Positions 26,535-34,756 of a stretch of 52,844 nt of DNA are shown in pieces; position 1 is the first letter of the stretch; every line of letters begins with the position of its first letter. The stretch covers positions 1-52,844 of the forward strand of contig NZ_JALPRX010000080.1 in the NCBI RefSeq assembly GCF_023223525.1. The letters are read 5' to 3'. Origin of the DNA: Roseomonas acroporae. GTDB taxonomy: Bacteria; Pseudomonadota; Alphaproteobacteria; Acetobacterales; Acetobacteraceae. The notes below the pieces were generated by a model that searched no databases, was not told the DNA's origin, and saw only the letters and a program-made list of their open reading frames with translations. Both the position numbers and the translations under genes were made by a program.

Positions 26535-27796
26535 GGGCGGGCTCCCTGGATCGTTGCCCCGGGCAACGCGGCGCCGTGCGCCGGGCTGCCGGGGATCGAG
26601 GCTTGATGCGGCGGCGGGGCCGGGGCTGCGTGCGTGCCGGCCGGCGGGGCGTCGGTGCCGGTCGGTCGCCCCAGGAGAGATGAAGCGGGGTCGAGGCGCG
26701 GGTAGGTGGCACGGGGGTTGTCGACGGCGATGCGGCGGAGCAGGTCGGCGGGAATGCCGGCGGGGACGATGTCGTCGCCGTCGAACTGCCAGTGCGGGTA
26801 GTCCGAGGCCCAGAGCAGCATCGCGTCCGAGCGGAGATGGTCGAGGGCGCGGCGGACCGTGTCCGGGTCCGTGCCGGGTCCCTCGGGCGCGTCGAGGGGC
26901 TGGACGGTGAGGCGGACGTGGTGGCGCACGATCTCGGCCGGGTGGCGGTCCACCCACGGGACCTCGGAGCGCACGCCCTTCCAGAACTTGCCGAAGCGCC
27001 AGAGGAAGCCGGGCAGCCAGGTGACGCCGGATTCGAGCAGGACGACGCGCAGATCGGGGAATTTCGCGAAGGCGCCCTCGGTGACGAGGCTGGCGAGCTG
27101 GGACTGGAAGCCCTGGGACTGGGCGGCGTAGTCCTCCAGGTACCAGCTCGGCCAGCCGACCGAGGTGACGGGGTGGCGGTAGGCGCTGCCGGCATGGATG
27201 CCGACGGGCAGGCCGTGCCGGATGGCGGCGGCGTAGACGGGCCACCAGTGGCGGCGGCCGAGCGGCGTCTCGCCCATGCAGAGCAGCAGCACCTGCACGA
27301 AGCGCCGGTCGGGCGCGCAGCGCTCGATCTCCTCCACCGCGTGCTCGGGGTTGTGCATGGGCACGACGATGGAGGCGCGCAGGCGGGGATCGCGGTCGAG
27401 CCATTCGGCGCGCGTCCAGTCGTTGAGGGCGCGGGCGAAGGCGGCCGCCATGTCCTCGTTGAAGACGAGCTGCACGCCGAAGAGCGGGTTGAGGATGCCC
27501 GTGGCGACGTTCCAGCGGTCGAGCGCCTGGGATTGCAGGGCGGCGAGGGTGGTGGCGGCGCGGCCGTCGGCGCCGCGCCAGTCGGCGCGGGCGGTGATGG
27601 GGGCGCCGGGCGGGTAGGCGTTCGATTCGATCGCGTCGATGCCGCGTTCCACGGCGGTGTCGCGCCAGAGCGGCTCCAGGTGCGGGAGCAGGGCGCGCAT
27701 GTCGGGGACGGTGGGGTGCAGGTCGCAGTCGATGGCGCCCGGGGGAAGCGCGAGCGGGCGCGGGAGAGGGAACGCGGGTGGGGGGGCTGGCGGCAT
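26531..27796 (-). CDS. Amidohydrolase-2 family metal-dependent hydrolase or decarboxylase (first of pair)
   Basis: A 421-residue paralogue of the following gene, sharing DCDLHP, GLPVGIHAGSAYR, DLRVVLLESGVTWLPGFLWR and LLWASDYPHWQFDGDD. Two such paralogues in a row suggest either two successive steps or a heteromeric enzyme. The C-terminus has a proline/alanine-rich tail of about 50 residues after the barrel, absent from its partner. ATG 27796 is chosen because a GGGAAGGA site precedes it; upstream codons read as low-complexity arginine/proline. It heads the operon, and a small hairpin (27,817-27,832) sits just ahead of its ribosome binding site. Confidence 0.87.
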   Translation of the reverse strand: MPPAPPPAFPLPRPLALPPGAIDCDLHPTVPDMRALLPHLEPLWRDTAVERGIDAIESNAYPPGAPITARADWRGADGRAATTLAALQSQALDRWNVATGILNPLFGVQLVFNEDMAAAFARALNDWTRAEWLDRDPRLRASIVVPMHNPEHAVEEIERCAPDRRFVQVLLLCMGETPLGRRHWWPVYAAAIRHGLPVGIHAGSAYRHPVTSVGWPSWYLEDYAAQSQGFQSQLASLVTEGAFAKFPDLRVVLLESGVTWLPGFLWRFGKFWKGVRSEVPWVDRHPAEIVRHHVRLTVQPLDAPEGPGTDPDTVRRALDHLRSDAMLLWASDYPHWQFDGDDIVPAGIPADLLRRIAVDNPRATYPRLDPASSLLGRPTGTDAPPAGTHAAPAPPPHQASIPGSPAHGAALPGATIQGARP

Positions 27797-28184
27797 GCGG
27801 ACGCGGTCCTTCCCGGACGGCCTTCGGGCCGTTGTCTGTCGTGGGAGCGGGCGTCGGCGGCGGGCGGGGCCGGGGCGCGCCGGGCCGCTCCGGTGCTTCG
27901 CGGGGAGTGTCGCGCCGGGTGGGGTGGGGCGCAACCGCCTTGGGCGCCGCATCGGGCGGGGTTGGGAGCGGGGCGGCGGTCACGGCCGGCCGGGTCGTGC
28001 GGAATGCCGGGGCGCGGCGGGCGGGGTGGCGCGCGAAGGGCCGAACCGCCCTACCCCATGCCGGCCGGGCTCACGCGGAGCAGGCCCGTCCCGCTAGCCA
28101 ATGCCTCGCATCCGGACGCATACTGGGCAGCCGGTCAGCCGAGCAGGAACGGCTGGGATGAACCTTCTGGCAAGAACGTAGGGC
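27797..28184. promoter_or_regulatory. Divergent control region between the amidohydrolase operon and lysR
   Basis: The 388-bp gap must hold the minus-strand operon promoter and the lysR promoter, and is where a LysR protein would be expected to bind. ACGGCC-TTCG-GGCCGT at 27,817-27,832 is a compact hairpin in the operon leader. Near lysR, ATGCCTCGCAT followed by CCGGACGCAT contains a T-N-A type dyad of the LysR kind, but it is weak. The rest is low-complexity GC. Confidence 0.45.
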
Positions 28185-29165
28185 ATGGAGGCACATCAGC
28201 TCCGTTGCTTCCTGGCCACCGCCGAGCTGGGCTCCGTCACCCGCGCCGCCGCCCGGCTGGAGATGGCGCAGCCGACATTGAGCCAGATCCTGCTGCGCCT
28301 GGAGGACGAGCTCGGGATCCGGCTGTTCGAGCGGACCGCCCGCGGCGTCCTGCTCACCGACCCGGGCCGCATCTTCCGCGAGCACGCCCGCATCATCCTG
28401 TGCGACATGGACCGGGCCCGGGCGGAGGTCAGGCAGCGCGACGCCGCCTCGCCCGCCGCGGTCCCCATCGGCCTGCCCAGCTCCGTCAGCCTCCTGGCCG
28501 GCGCCCGCCTCGTGATCGCGGCGCGCGAGCGGCTGCCCAACGTCTCGGTGCGGCTCGACGAGGCGTTCTCCGGCCACATACGCGCCTGGCTGGAGGAGGG
28601 GCGCATCGAATTCGGCATCCTTCACCACGCGGATGCGCTGCAGCACCTGTCGGTCCGGCGCCTCGCGGTGGAGGAATGCTGCCTGGTCGGCCCGGCCGGC
28701 CGCTTCGGCCCGGCGGGCCGGCATGGCATCGCCGAGGCACCGGTCTCGCTGGTCGCCTCGCCACCCGGCCCGCTGATCATGCCGACCCGGGCGCACGGCC
28801 TGCGCCGGCTGGTCGAGCAGGAGGCCGCGGCCCAGGGCATCGCGCTCGACGTGGCGATCGAGATCGACTCGCTGAACCACATCCGCACCCTGGTGGCGGG
28901 TGGCCACGGCCTCACCGTGCTGTCGCACTCGGCCGTGCAGGAGGACCTCGTCGCGGGCCGGCTCTCGGCGGCGCCGCTGGGCCGGCCGGCGATACGCCGG
29001 CCTATCTACCTGGCGCGCAACCCCACCAGGGCCGTCACCCGCGCCTCGGTGCGGGTCGAGGACCTGCTGGTGTCGCTGCTGCGCGGCATGGTGGAGGACG
29101 GCACCTGGCGCGCGGAATGGGTGGCCGACGAACTGGCGGCCGACGGCCAGGCCACGCCGGGATGA
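28185..29165 (+). CDS. LysR-family transcriptional regulator
   Basis: A 326-residue regulator. The N-terminal winged helix-turn-helix is MEAHQLRCFLATAELGSVTRAAARLEMAQPTLSQILLRLEDELGIRLFERTARGVLLT region (residues 1-60), followed by a linker helix and a LysR substrate-binding domain (about 90-300). It resembles the CbI/NAC-like subgroup (RGVLLTDPGRIFREHARIIL). Being divergent from the Rieske-amidohydrolase operon, it most likely controls that operon; the CaiB-Bug-dehydrogenase operon, whose end lies 43 bp downstream on the other strand, is a second candidate. The effector is unknown. Confidence 0.92.
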   Translation: MEAHQLRCFLATAELGSVTRAAARLEMAQPTLSQILLRLEDELGIRLFERTARGVLLTDPGRIFREHARIILCDMDRARAEVRQRDAASPAAVPIGLPSSVSLLAGARLVIAARERLPNVSVRLDEAFSGHIRAWLEEGRIEFGILHHADALQHLSVRRLAVEECCLVGPAGRFGPAGRHGIAEAPVSLVASPPGPLIMPTRAHGLRRLVEQEAAAQGIALDVAIEIDSLNHIRTLVAGGHGLTVLSHSAVQEDLVAGRLSAAPLGRPAIRRPIYLARNPTRAVTRASVRVEDLLVSLLRGMVEDGTWRAEWVADELAADGQATPG

Positions 29166-29208
29166 CGGCCCCCCGTTCGCATCTGCCGCCGCGCCGCGCC
29201 GCCGCCGT

Positions 29209-30339
29209 TCAGTCGGCGAACTCGGCGCGTATCCGCGCCGAGTGCTCGCCGATCGCCGGCACCGGGCCGAGCGCGCGCTCGCCGTCGCTGAACACCGGCG
29301 CCGGGGCCGCCACCGGCACCTTCCCGCCCGGCGTGTCGAGCACGACGCGGCGCAGCGCGGGGTGCTGCGCGAAGGCGGCGACGTCGTTGACGAAGCCGTA
29401 GGCGGTGTTGGCGGCGCGCAGCTTCGCCGCGCACTGCTCGCGCGTCAGCCCGCGGAAGGTCTCGGCGACATGGGCGTCCACCATGGGCCGGTGCGCCACG
29501 CGCTCCACGTTGCTGCGGAAGCCCTCGCGGGCGGGCAGGTCCGGCTGCTCCAGGAAGCGGGCGCAGAAATCCGCCCACTCCCGCTCGTTCTGGATCGAGA
29601 TCAGCACCAGCGCGCCGTCGGCGGTCGGGAAGGCGCCGTAGGGGCAGATCGAGGGGTGCGCGAGGCCGATGCGCGGCGGCACCACGCCGGTGCCCTCGTA
29701 GTAGAGCAGCGGCACGTTCATCATGTCGGCCATGCCGTCGAACAGCGAGACGCCGATGCCCTTGCCGCGCCCGGTGATGCCGCGCTCGATCAGCGCCTCC
29801 AGCACCGCCGCGTGCGCGTTCATGCCGCAGGCGATGTCGCAGACCGAGACGCCGACGCGCCCCGGCCCCTCGGGGCGGCCGGTGACGCTGGCCAGGCCGC
29901 TCTCGGCCTGCACCAGCAGGTCGTAGGCCTTCATCGTGGCGTAGTCGCCGCTCTCGCCGTAGCCGGAGATGTCGACGGTGATGAGGCGCGGATGCTTCTC
30001 GCGCAGCGCGGCCGAGCCGAAGCCGGCGCGGGCCATGGCGCCGGGGGCGAGGTTCTGGATGAACACGTCGGCCTTCGCCAGCAGCCGGGCCAGCAGCGCC
30101 TTGTCGTCGGCGGCCTTGATGTCGAGGACGAGGCTCTCCTTGCCGCGGTTGAGCCAGACGAAGTAGCTCGACGAGCCCTTCGCCGCCCGGTCGTAGCCGC
30201 GCGCGAAGTCGCCCTCGGCGCGCTCGATCTTGATCACCCGCGCGCCGGCATCGGCGAGGCGCGAGGCGCAGTAGGGGGCCGCGACGGCCTGCTCCATCGA
30301 GACGACGAGCAGCCCGGCGAGGGGCTTCGCTCCGGCCAC
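29209..30339 (-). CDS. CaiB/BaiF family (class III) CoA-transferase
   Basis: A 376-residue class III CoA-transferase that moves CoA between carboxylic acids without a covalent enzyme-CoA ping-pong of class I type. The catalytic aspartate is in KAYDLLVQAESGL, matching the position of Asp169 in formyl-CoA transferase. Other family marks are GLLVVSMEQAVAAPYCASRLADAGARVIKIE and DVFIQNLAPGAMARAGFG. At 376 residues it is on the short side for the family (usually about 390-440). It begins three bases after the Bug gene, as the last gene of the operon. It probably activates the imported acid before the dehydrogenase acts. Confidence 0.92.
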   Translation of the reverse strand: MAGAKPLAGLLVVSMEQAVAAPYCASRLADAGARVIKIERAEGDFARGYDRAAKGSSSYFVWLNRGKESLVLDIKAADDKALLARLLAKADVFIQNLAPGAMARAGFGSAALREKHPRLITVDISGYGESGDYATMKAYDLLVQAESGLASVTGRPEGPGRVGVSVCDIACGMNAHAAVLEALIERGITGRGKGIGVSLFDGMADMMNVPLLYYEGTGVVPPRIGLAHPSICPYGAFPTADGALVLISIQNEREWADFCARFLEQPDLPAREGFRSNVERVAHRPMVDAHVAETFRGLTREQCAAKLRAANTAYGFVNDVAAFAQHPALRRVVLDTPGGKVPVAAPAPVFSDGERALGPVPAIGEHSARIRAEFAD

Positions 30340-30342
30340 GGC

Positions 30343-31398
30343 TCAGCCCTCCTTGCCGACGCCGGCGGCGCGCAGCAGCTCGCCCCAGCGCTCGACCTCG
30401 TGCCTGATCAGCGCCGAGAGATGGGCGGGGGTGCGCTCCTCGCCGACCGGGGCGCGGGTGGAGAACTGCGCGAAGCGCGCCTTCACCTGCGGGTCGTCGA
30501 AGGCGGTCGCGAGCGCCGCGTCGTGCGCGGCGGCGACCGCCTCCGGCGTGCCGCGCGGCGCCACGATCGCGTTCCACACCTCGAGGTCGAGGCCGGGCAG
30601 CCCGGCCTCGGCCGCCGTCGGCACGTCCGGCAGCTCGGGCAGCCGGGCGGGGCCGGTGACGGCGAGCGCCTTCGCCTGTCCGGCCAGGGCGGGCGGGATG
30701 GCGTTCATGCCCTGGGAGACGATCAGGTCCACCGTGCCGGCGACGAGGTCGTTCAGCGCCGGCGCCTCGCCGCGATAGGGCACCAGCTCGCCCCTGCCGC
30801 CCGCCGCGGCGAAGGCCTGCAGCGCGCCGAGGTGCAGCGTGGTGCCGGTGCCGGAGGTGCCGGCGATCAGCCCGCCCTGCCGCACCCGCTCGCGGAACTG
30901 CGCGATGCTCGTGATGCCGGACTTCTCCGAGACCAGCAGCACCATCGGGTTGGTGCCGACCAGCCCGACCGCGCGGAAGTCGCGCGGGTCGTACTGCAGG
31001 TGGTTGTAGAGGTGCGGGTTGACCGCCAGCACGCCGACATGGGCGAAGAGCAGCGTGTGCCCGTCCGGCGCGGCGCGGGCGACGCGGGTGGCGCCGATCG
31101 TGCCGCCGGCGCCGGTGGTGTTCTCCACCACCACCGTCTGGCCGAGGGCGCGCGACATCGGCCCGGCGACGAGGCGGGCCATCACGTCGGTGGTGCCGCC
31201 GGCCGCGAAGGGCACGACCATGGTCACGGTGCGGTTGGGCTTCCAGCCGGGCTGGGCGGGCTGGGCCAGGGCGGCGCGGGACGCCGCCCCGGACAGCAGG
31301 GCGGTGCCCAGGGAAGTGCCCAGGGAAGCGCCCAGGGAAGTGCCCAGGGGGATGCCGGCGCCGCCGAGGGCGGCGCGCAGGAGGTTGCGGCGTTGCAT
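30343..31398 (-). CDS. Tripartite tricarboxylate transporter (Bug) substrate-binding protein
   Basis: A 351-residue periplasmic binding protein of the TctC/Bug family. A twin-arginine signal (MQRRNLLRAAL) is followed by an unusual hydrophobic region made of four SLGT/SLGA repeats and cleavage after ALAQ. The mature part has VTMVVPFAAGGTTDVMARLVAGPMSRALGQTVVVEN, the carboxylate-binding GAGGTIGATRVARAAPDGHTLL and VPYRGEAPALNDLVAG. No TctA/TctB membrane genes are nearby, which is usual for Bug proteins. Operon position between the dehydrogenase and CoA-transferase implies binding of a carboxylate that these enzymes catabolise. Confidence 0.92.
   Translation of the reverse strand: MQRRNLLRAALGGAGIPLGTSLGASLGTSLGTALLSGAASRAALAQPAQPGWKPNRTVTMVVPFAAGGTTDVMARLVAGPMSRALGQTVVVENTTGAGGTIGATRVARAAPDGHTLLFAHVGVLAVNPHLYNHLQYDPRDFRAVGLVGTNPMVLLVSEKSGITSIAQFRERVRQGGLIAGTSGTGTTLHLGALQAFAAAGGRGELVPYRGEAPALNDLVAGTVDLIVSQGMNAIPPALAGQAKALAVTGPARLPELPDVPTAAEAGLPGLDLEVWNAIVAPRGTPEAVAAAHDAALATAFDDPQVKARFAQFSTRAPVGEERTPAHLSALIRHEVERWGELLRAAGVGKEG
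31304..31351 (-). repeat. 12-bp tandem repeat inside a Tat signal peptide
   Basis: Four 12-bp units (plus-strand GTGCCCAGGGAA, with one base change in the third) run from 31304. On the coding strand they give a four-residue repeat T/A-S-L-G in the hydrophobic core of the signal peptide. Copy changes keep frame but alter the length of the core. Confidence 0.95.
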
Positions 31399-31409
31399 GG
31401 CGGCGCGGC

Positions 31410-32570
31410 TCAGAAGCTGCGCGGCAGGCCGAGCACGTGCTCGGCGACGTAGCTCAGGATCAGGTTGGTGGAGATCGGCGCCACCTGGTAGAGCCGCGTC
31501 TCGCGGAACTTGCGCTCCACGTCGTACTCGTTGGCGAAGCCGAAGCCGCCGTGGAACTGCAGGCAGGCATTGGCCGCCTCCCAGGAGGCCTTGGCGGCGA
31601 GGTACTTGGCCATGTTGGCCTGGGCGCCGCAGGGCTGGTGCGCGTCGAACAGCCGGCAGGCCTCGAAGCGCATCAGGTTGGCGGCCTCGATCTCGATGTA
31701 GGATTCGGCGATCGGGAACTGCACGCCCTGGTTCTGGCCGATCGGGCGGCCGAACACCACGCGCTCCTTCACGTAGGGCACGACCTTGTCGATGAACCAG
31801 TAGCCGTCGCCGATGCACTCGGCGGCGATCAGCGTGCGCTCGGCGTTCAGCCCGTCGAGGATGTACTTGAAGCCCTTGCCCTCCTCGCCGATCAGGTTCT
31901 CCGCCGGGATCTCCAGGTTGTCGAAGAACAGCTCGTTGGTCTCGTGGTTGACCATGTTCGGGATGGGGCGGACGGTCATGCCGTGGCCGATCGCCTGGTG
32001 CAGGTCGACCATGAAGATCGACATGCCCTCGGACTTGCGCTTCACCTCGGCGAGCGGCGTGGTGCGGGCGAGCAGGATCATCAGGTCCGAGTGCTGGACG
32101 CGCGAGATCCACACCTTCTGGCCGTTCACCACGTAGCGGTCGCCCTGGCGCACGGCGGTGGTCTTGAGCTTGGTGGTGTCGGTGCCGGTGGTGGGCTCGG
32201 TGACACCCATGGATTGCAGGCGCAGCTCGCCGGAGGCGATCTTGGGCAGGTACTTGCGCTTCTGCTCCTCGGAGCCGTGCCGCAGCAGCGTGCCCATGTT
32301 GTACATCTGCCCGTGGCAGGCGCCGGAATTGCCGCCCGAGCGGTTGATCTCCTCCATGACGATGGAGGCTTCCGTCAGGCCGAGGCCGGAGCCGCCGTAC
32401 TCCTCGGGGATCAGCGCGGCGAGCCAGCCGGCCTTGGTCAGCGCGTCCACGAATTCCTCGGGATAGCCGCGCTCCTCGTCGACCTTGCGGTGGTACTCGG
32501 CCGGGAAGGTGGCGCAGAGGCTGCGCACCGCTTCGCGCAATTCCTGATGGTTATCGCTGGTGCTCGACAT
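31410..32570 (-). CDS. Acyl-CoA dehydrogenase family flavoprotein
   Basis: A 386-residue FAD enzyme that would introduce a double bond into an acyl-CoA thioester. Motifs: helical N-domain with IPEEYGGSGLGLTEASIVMEEI, the FAD-binding LQSMGVTEPTTGTDTTKLKTTA and WISRVQ, and the C-terminal FGRPIGQNQGVQFPIAE and QFHGGFGFANEYDVERKFRE. The MCAD-type catalytic glutamate (YEGT motif) is absent: the aligned stretch reads LYQVAPISTNL. A glutamate in GLNAERTLIAAECIG sits where isovaleryl- and long-chain enzymes carry theirs. A GGGAGG site five bases upstream fixes ATG 32570. It is first in the operon with Bug and CaiB. Confidence 0.9.
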   Translation of the reverse strand: MSSTSDNHQELREAVRSLCATFPAEYHRKVDEERGYPEEFVDALTKAGWLAALIPEEYGGSGLGLTEASIVMEEINRSGGNSGACHGQMYNMGTLLRHGSEEQKRKYLPKIASGELRLQSMGVTEPTTGTDTTKLKTTAVRQGDRYVVNGQKVWISRVQHSDLMILLARTTPLAEVKRKSEGMSIFMVDLHQAIGHGMTVRPIPNMVNHETNELFFDNLEIPAENLIGEEGKGFKYILDGLNAERTLIAAECIGDGYWFIDKVVPYVKERVVFGRPIGQNQGVQFPIAESYIEIEAANLMRFEACRLFDAHQPCGAQANMAKYLAAKASWEAANACLQFHGGFGFANEYDVERKFRETRLYQVAPISTNLILSYVAEHVLGLPRSF

Positions 32571-33152
32571 TGCAGCCTCCCTGGACGATCCGGGCCCCGG
32601 CATCGGCCGGGGCGTGGGCCGTCTCTTGCCGGGGCGGGGTCGCGCCAGGGAACAAGTGGTTCGCACTGGCAGCGATTGAGAATTCCAATGGCTCCGCCGG
32701 TGGCCCGCCCGGTCCACGCGGATCGCAGCACAGGACGATGGATATCATGCCGCGGAACGTCGTGGGAGAGGACCGGGGCGGCGATCGTGGATCACGCTTG
32801 CCGGTGCGGATGCCCGCCGCGCGCCGCAAGGCCCGGCGGCCGCCTGCACCGCGCGGGCCGGGGGCCAGGAACGCTTCCGGGACCACGGTCCCGGCCCCCG
32901 ACGTGCCGCCGGAACCGCCGGCGTGGCATGCCCGGCACCGGGACGCGCCCCTCCCGCGGGGTACCGGGCCTGGACCGGCCGGCGAACGCCGCCGCCGGCT
33001 GGGCGCGTGCCCCGGCCCGGACCGGCCCGTGCGGTCCGACACGGCCGGAACGGGCCGGCGAACCCGATCCGCCCCGATCGGTTCGGGGTGGCGCGATCCG
33101 CCGCCGGGCGGCATGTTCCCGGCAACGCGTCCATATCCCGGGAAAACGTCCA
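32571..33152. promoter_or_regulatory. 582-bp divergent gap between the dehydrogenase and second Bug gene
   Basis: No gene is supported here: frames crossing it are arginine/proline-rich shadows. It should contain both divergent promoters. An AT-richer patch lies at about 32,655-32,700. The exact palindrome CCGGGACC-AC-GGTCCCGG at 32,877-32,894 is the clearest operator or hairpin candidate. The stretch 33,000-33,070 is rich in short CCGG-type dyads. Confidence 0.45.
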
Positions 33153-34154
33153 ATGGTCACGCCACTGTCCCGCCGCGCGGCGCTTGCGCTGCCGCTCGCC
33201 GCGTCCCTGCCGCTGCTCGCCCCGCGCGCCGCCCGCGCCGAGCCGTGGCGGCCGTCGCAGCAGGTGCGCATCGTCGTGCCGGCCGCCGCCGGCGGCACCA
33301 CCGACATCATGGGCCGCCTGCTCGCGGCGCATCTCCAGACCCGCTGGGGCCTGCCGGCCGTCGCCGAGAACCGCACCGGCGCCGGCGGCATCATCGGCAC
33401 GCAGGAGGTGGTGCGGTCGAAGCCGGACGGGCTGACCCTGCTCTCCGGCAACATCGGCCCGCAGGCCATCGCCTACTCGCTGTTCCGCAACCTGCCCTAC
33501 AGGCCCGAGGACCTGCTGCCGGTCAGCAACCTGATCCGCGGGCCGAACGTGCTGGTGATCCACCCCTCGATCCCGGCGCAGACCGTGCCGGAATTCGTGG
33601 CCTGGCTGCGGGCCAACAACGGCAAGGCCTCCTACGGCTCGCCCGGCGTCGGGCAGTCGCCGCACCTCTCGGCGGTCTGGTTCCTCCAGCTCATCGGCGT
33701 GGAGGCGACGCACATCCCCTATCGCGGCGCCGCCCCGGCGATGACCGAGCTGCTGGCCGGCAACATCCAGTTCATGCTCGACAACCTGACCACCGCGATC
33801 CAGCAGATACGCGCCGGGCAGGTGCGGGCGCTGGCCGTCACCTCGGCCGACCGCAACCCGCAATTGCCCGAGCTGCCGTCGCTGCGCGAGACCATGCCGG
33901 AGCTGGCCAGCTACGAGGTGAACACCTGGTTCGGCATGTTCCTCCCCGCCGGCGCGCCGGCCGAGGTGCTCGACGCCTACAACGCCGAGATCCGGGCGAT
34001 GGTGGCCCAGCCCGAGATGCAGCGCCGCTTCGCCCAGATGGGCGGCATCCCGGCCGCCGACACCCCGGCGCGCTTCGCCGCCTTCGTGCGGGCCGAGATC
34101 GAGAAATGGGGCGGCGTGATCCGCAAGGAGGGGTTGCAGCTCGACGTCGGCTGA
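33153..34154 (+). CDS. Second Bug-family (TctC-like) substrate-binding protein
   Basis: A 333-residue periplasmic carboxylate-binding protein with a twin-arginine-type signal (PLSRRAALALPLAASLPLLAP, cleavage after ARA). The mature domain has VRIVVPAAAGGTTDIMGRLLAAHLQTRWGLPAVAEN, GAGGIIGTQEVVRSKPDGLTLL and IPYRGAAPAMTELLAGNIQFML. It is divergent from the ACAD-Bug-CaiB operon and is related to, but clearly different from, the Bug protein there (about a third of residues look shared by eye). No partner transporter gene is adjacent. The upstream ribosome binding site is weak (GGGAAAA). Confidence 0.92.
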   Translation: MVTPLSRRAALALPLAASLPLLAPRAARAEPWRPSQQVRIVVPAAAGGTTDIMGRLLAAHLQTRWGLPAVAENRTGAGGIIGTQEVVRSKPDGLTLLSGNIGPQAIAYSLFRNLPYRPEDLLPVSNLIRGPNVLVIHPSIPAQTVPEFVAWLRANNGKASYGSPGVGQSPHLSAVWFLQLIGVEATHIPYRGAAPAMTELLAGNIQFMLDNLTTAIQQIRAGQVRALAVTSADRNPQLPELPSLRETMPELASYEVNTWFGMFLPAGAPAEVLDAYNAEIRAMVAQPEMQRRFAQMGGIPAADTPARFAAFVRAEIEKWGGVIRKEGLQLDVG

Positions 34155-34245
34155 CGCCGGGCGGCCGGGCCCGCCCTCGCCGTGGCGCGCCCGCCGCGCC
34201 GGGCCGGCCTTGACGGGGCAGGGCAGGGGGCGGTCTGCTGCCGCC

Positions 34246-34587
34246 GTGCCGCAGCAACCGCCCGACGATCCCCTGTCGCCCGCCCCGGTGCCGGCCCGTA
34301 CGGCGGCCGAGGAACGCGCCGAGCGCCTCGCCGCCGCCCTGCGCGCGAACCTGCATCGGCGCAAGGCCCGAGCCCGGGCGCTCGCCGTCCCGGCGGCGTC
34401 CCCGGCTGCCTCCCCGGCGGCCTCCCCGGCGCCGGATCCCTCCGGCCCCGGCTTTCCCAGCGCCACTTCCGCTCGGCCCACCTCCCCAGGGTCCACCTCC
34501 CCAGGGCCCACCTCGCCCAGGCCCGCCCCCGCCGCCCCCCATGACTGCCCTGCAACACCGCCCGGCGAATCCGGGTTGGAGGGCTGA
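34246..34587 (+). CDS. Small hypothetical protein with a repeat-rich tail, upstream of dcd
   Basis: A 113-residue protein from GTG 34246 (a TTG at 34210 is an alternative). The N-terminal part, ending in AEERAERLAAALRANLHRRKARARAL, is a charged helix like that of small conserved alphaproteobacterial proteins of unknown role, which is the reason to call it. The rest is low-complexity proline/serine/alanine. SPAA repeats come from 12-bp units, and TSPG repeats come from three 15-bp units at 34,480-34,524. The tail may be a recent expansion; alternatively only the helix region is real, or none. No function is proposed. Confidence 0.5.
   Translation: MPQQPPDDPLSPAPVPARTAAEERAERLAAALRANLHRRKARARALAVPAASPAASPAASPAPDPSGPGFPSATSARPTSPGSTSPGPTSPRPAPAAPHDCPATPPGESGLEG
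34480..34524 (+). repeat. 15-bp tandem repeat (three units)
   Basis: Units starting at 34480, 34495 and 34510 share ACCTCCCCAGGGYCC with slight decay in the last. In the frame of the small protein they encode TSPGS, TSPGP and TSPRP. An upstream 12-bp repeat in the same gene encodes SPAA. Confidence 0.9.
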
Positions 34588-34756
34588 ACCTTCGGGCGTT
34601 GCGGCCGGCCGCCGGCTAGGCTAGACCGCGCCGCCCGCCGGAAGACGCCCGGCATTCCCTCCCGGTCCCTCCTGGGGCGGACATCCCACCCTGGGCGCGC
34701 GATGCCGCTCCCCCCTCCGTGTCCCCGCGACGGGGCGCGCCCGGAAGGCCACTGCC

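Noticed and set aside
32571-33152. A hidden gene in the long gap before the second Bug protein
   Set aside because: All frames there are arginine/proline-rich with no motif and no ribosome binding site, and both flanking starts are well supported.
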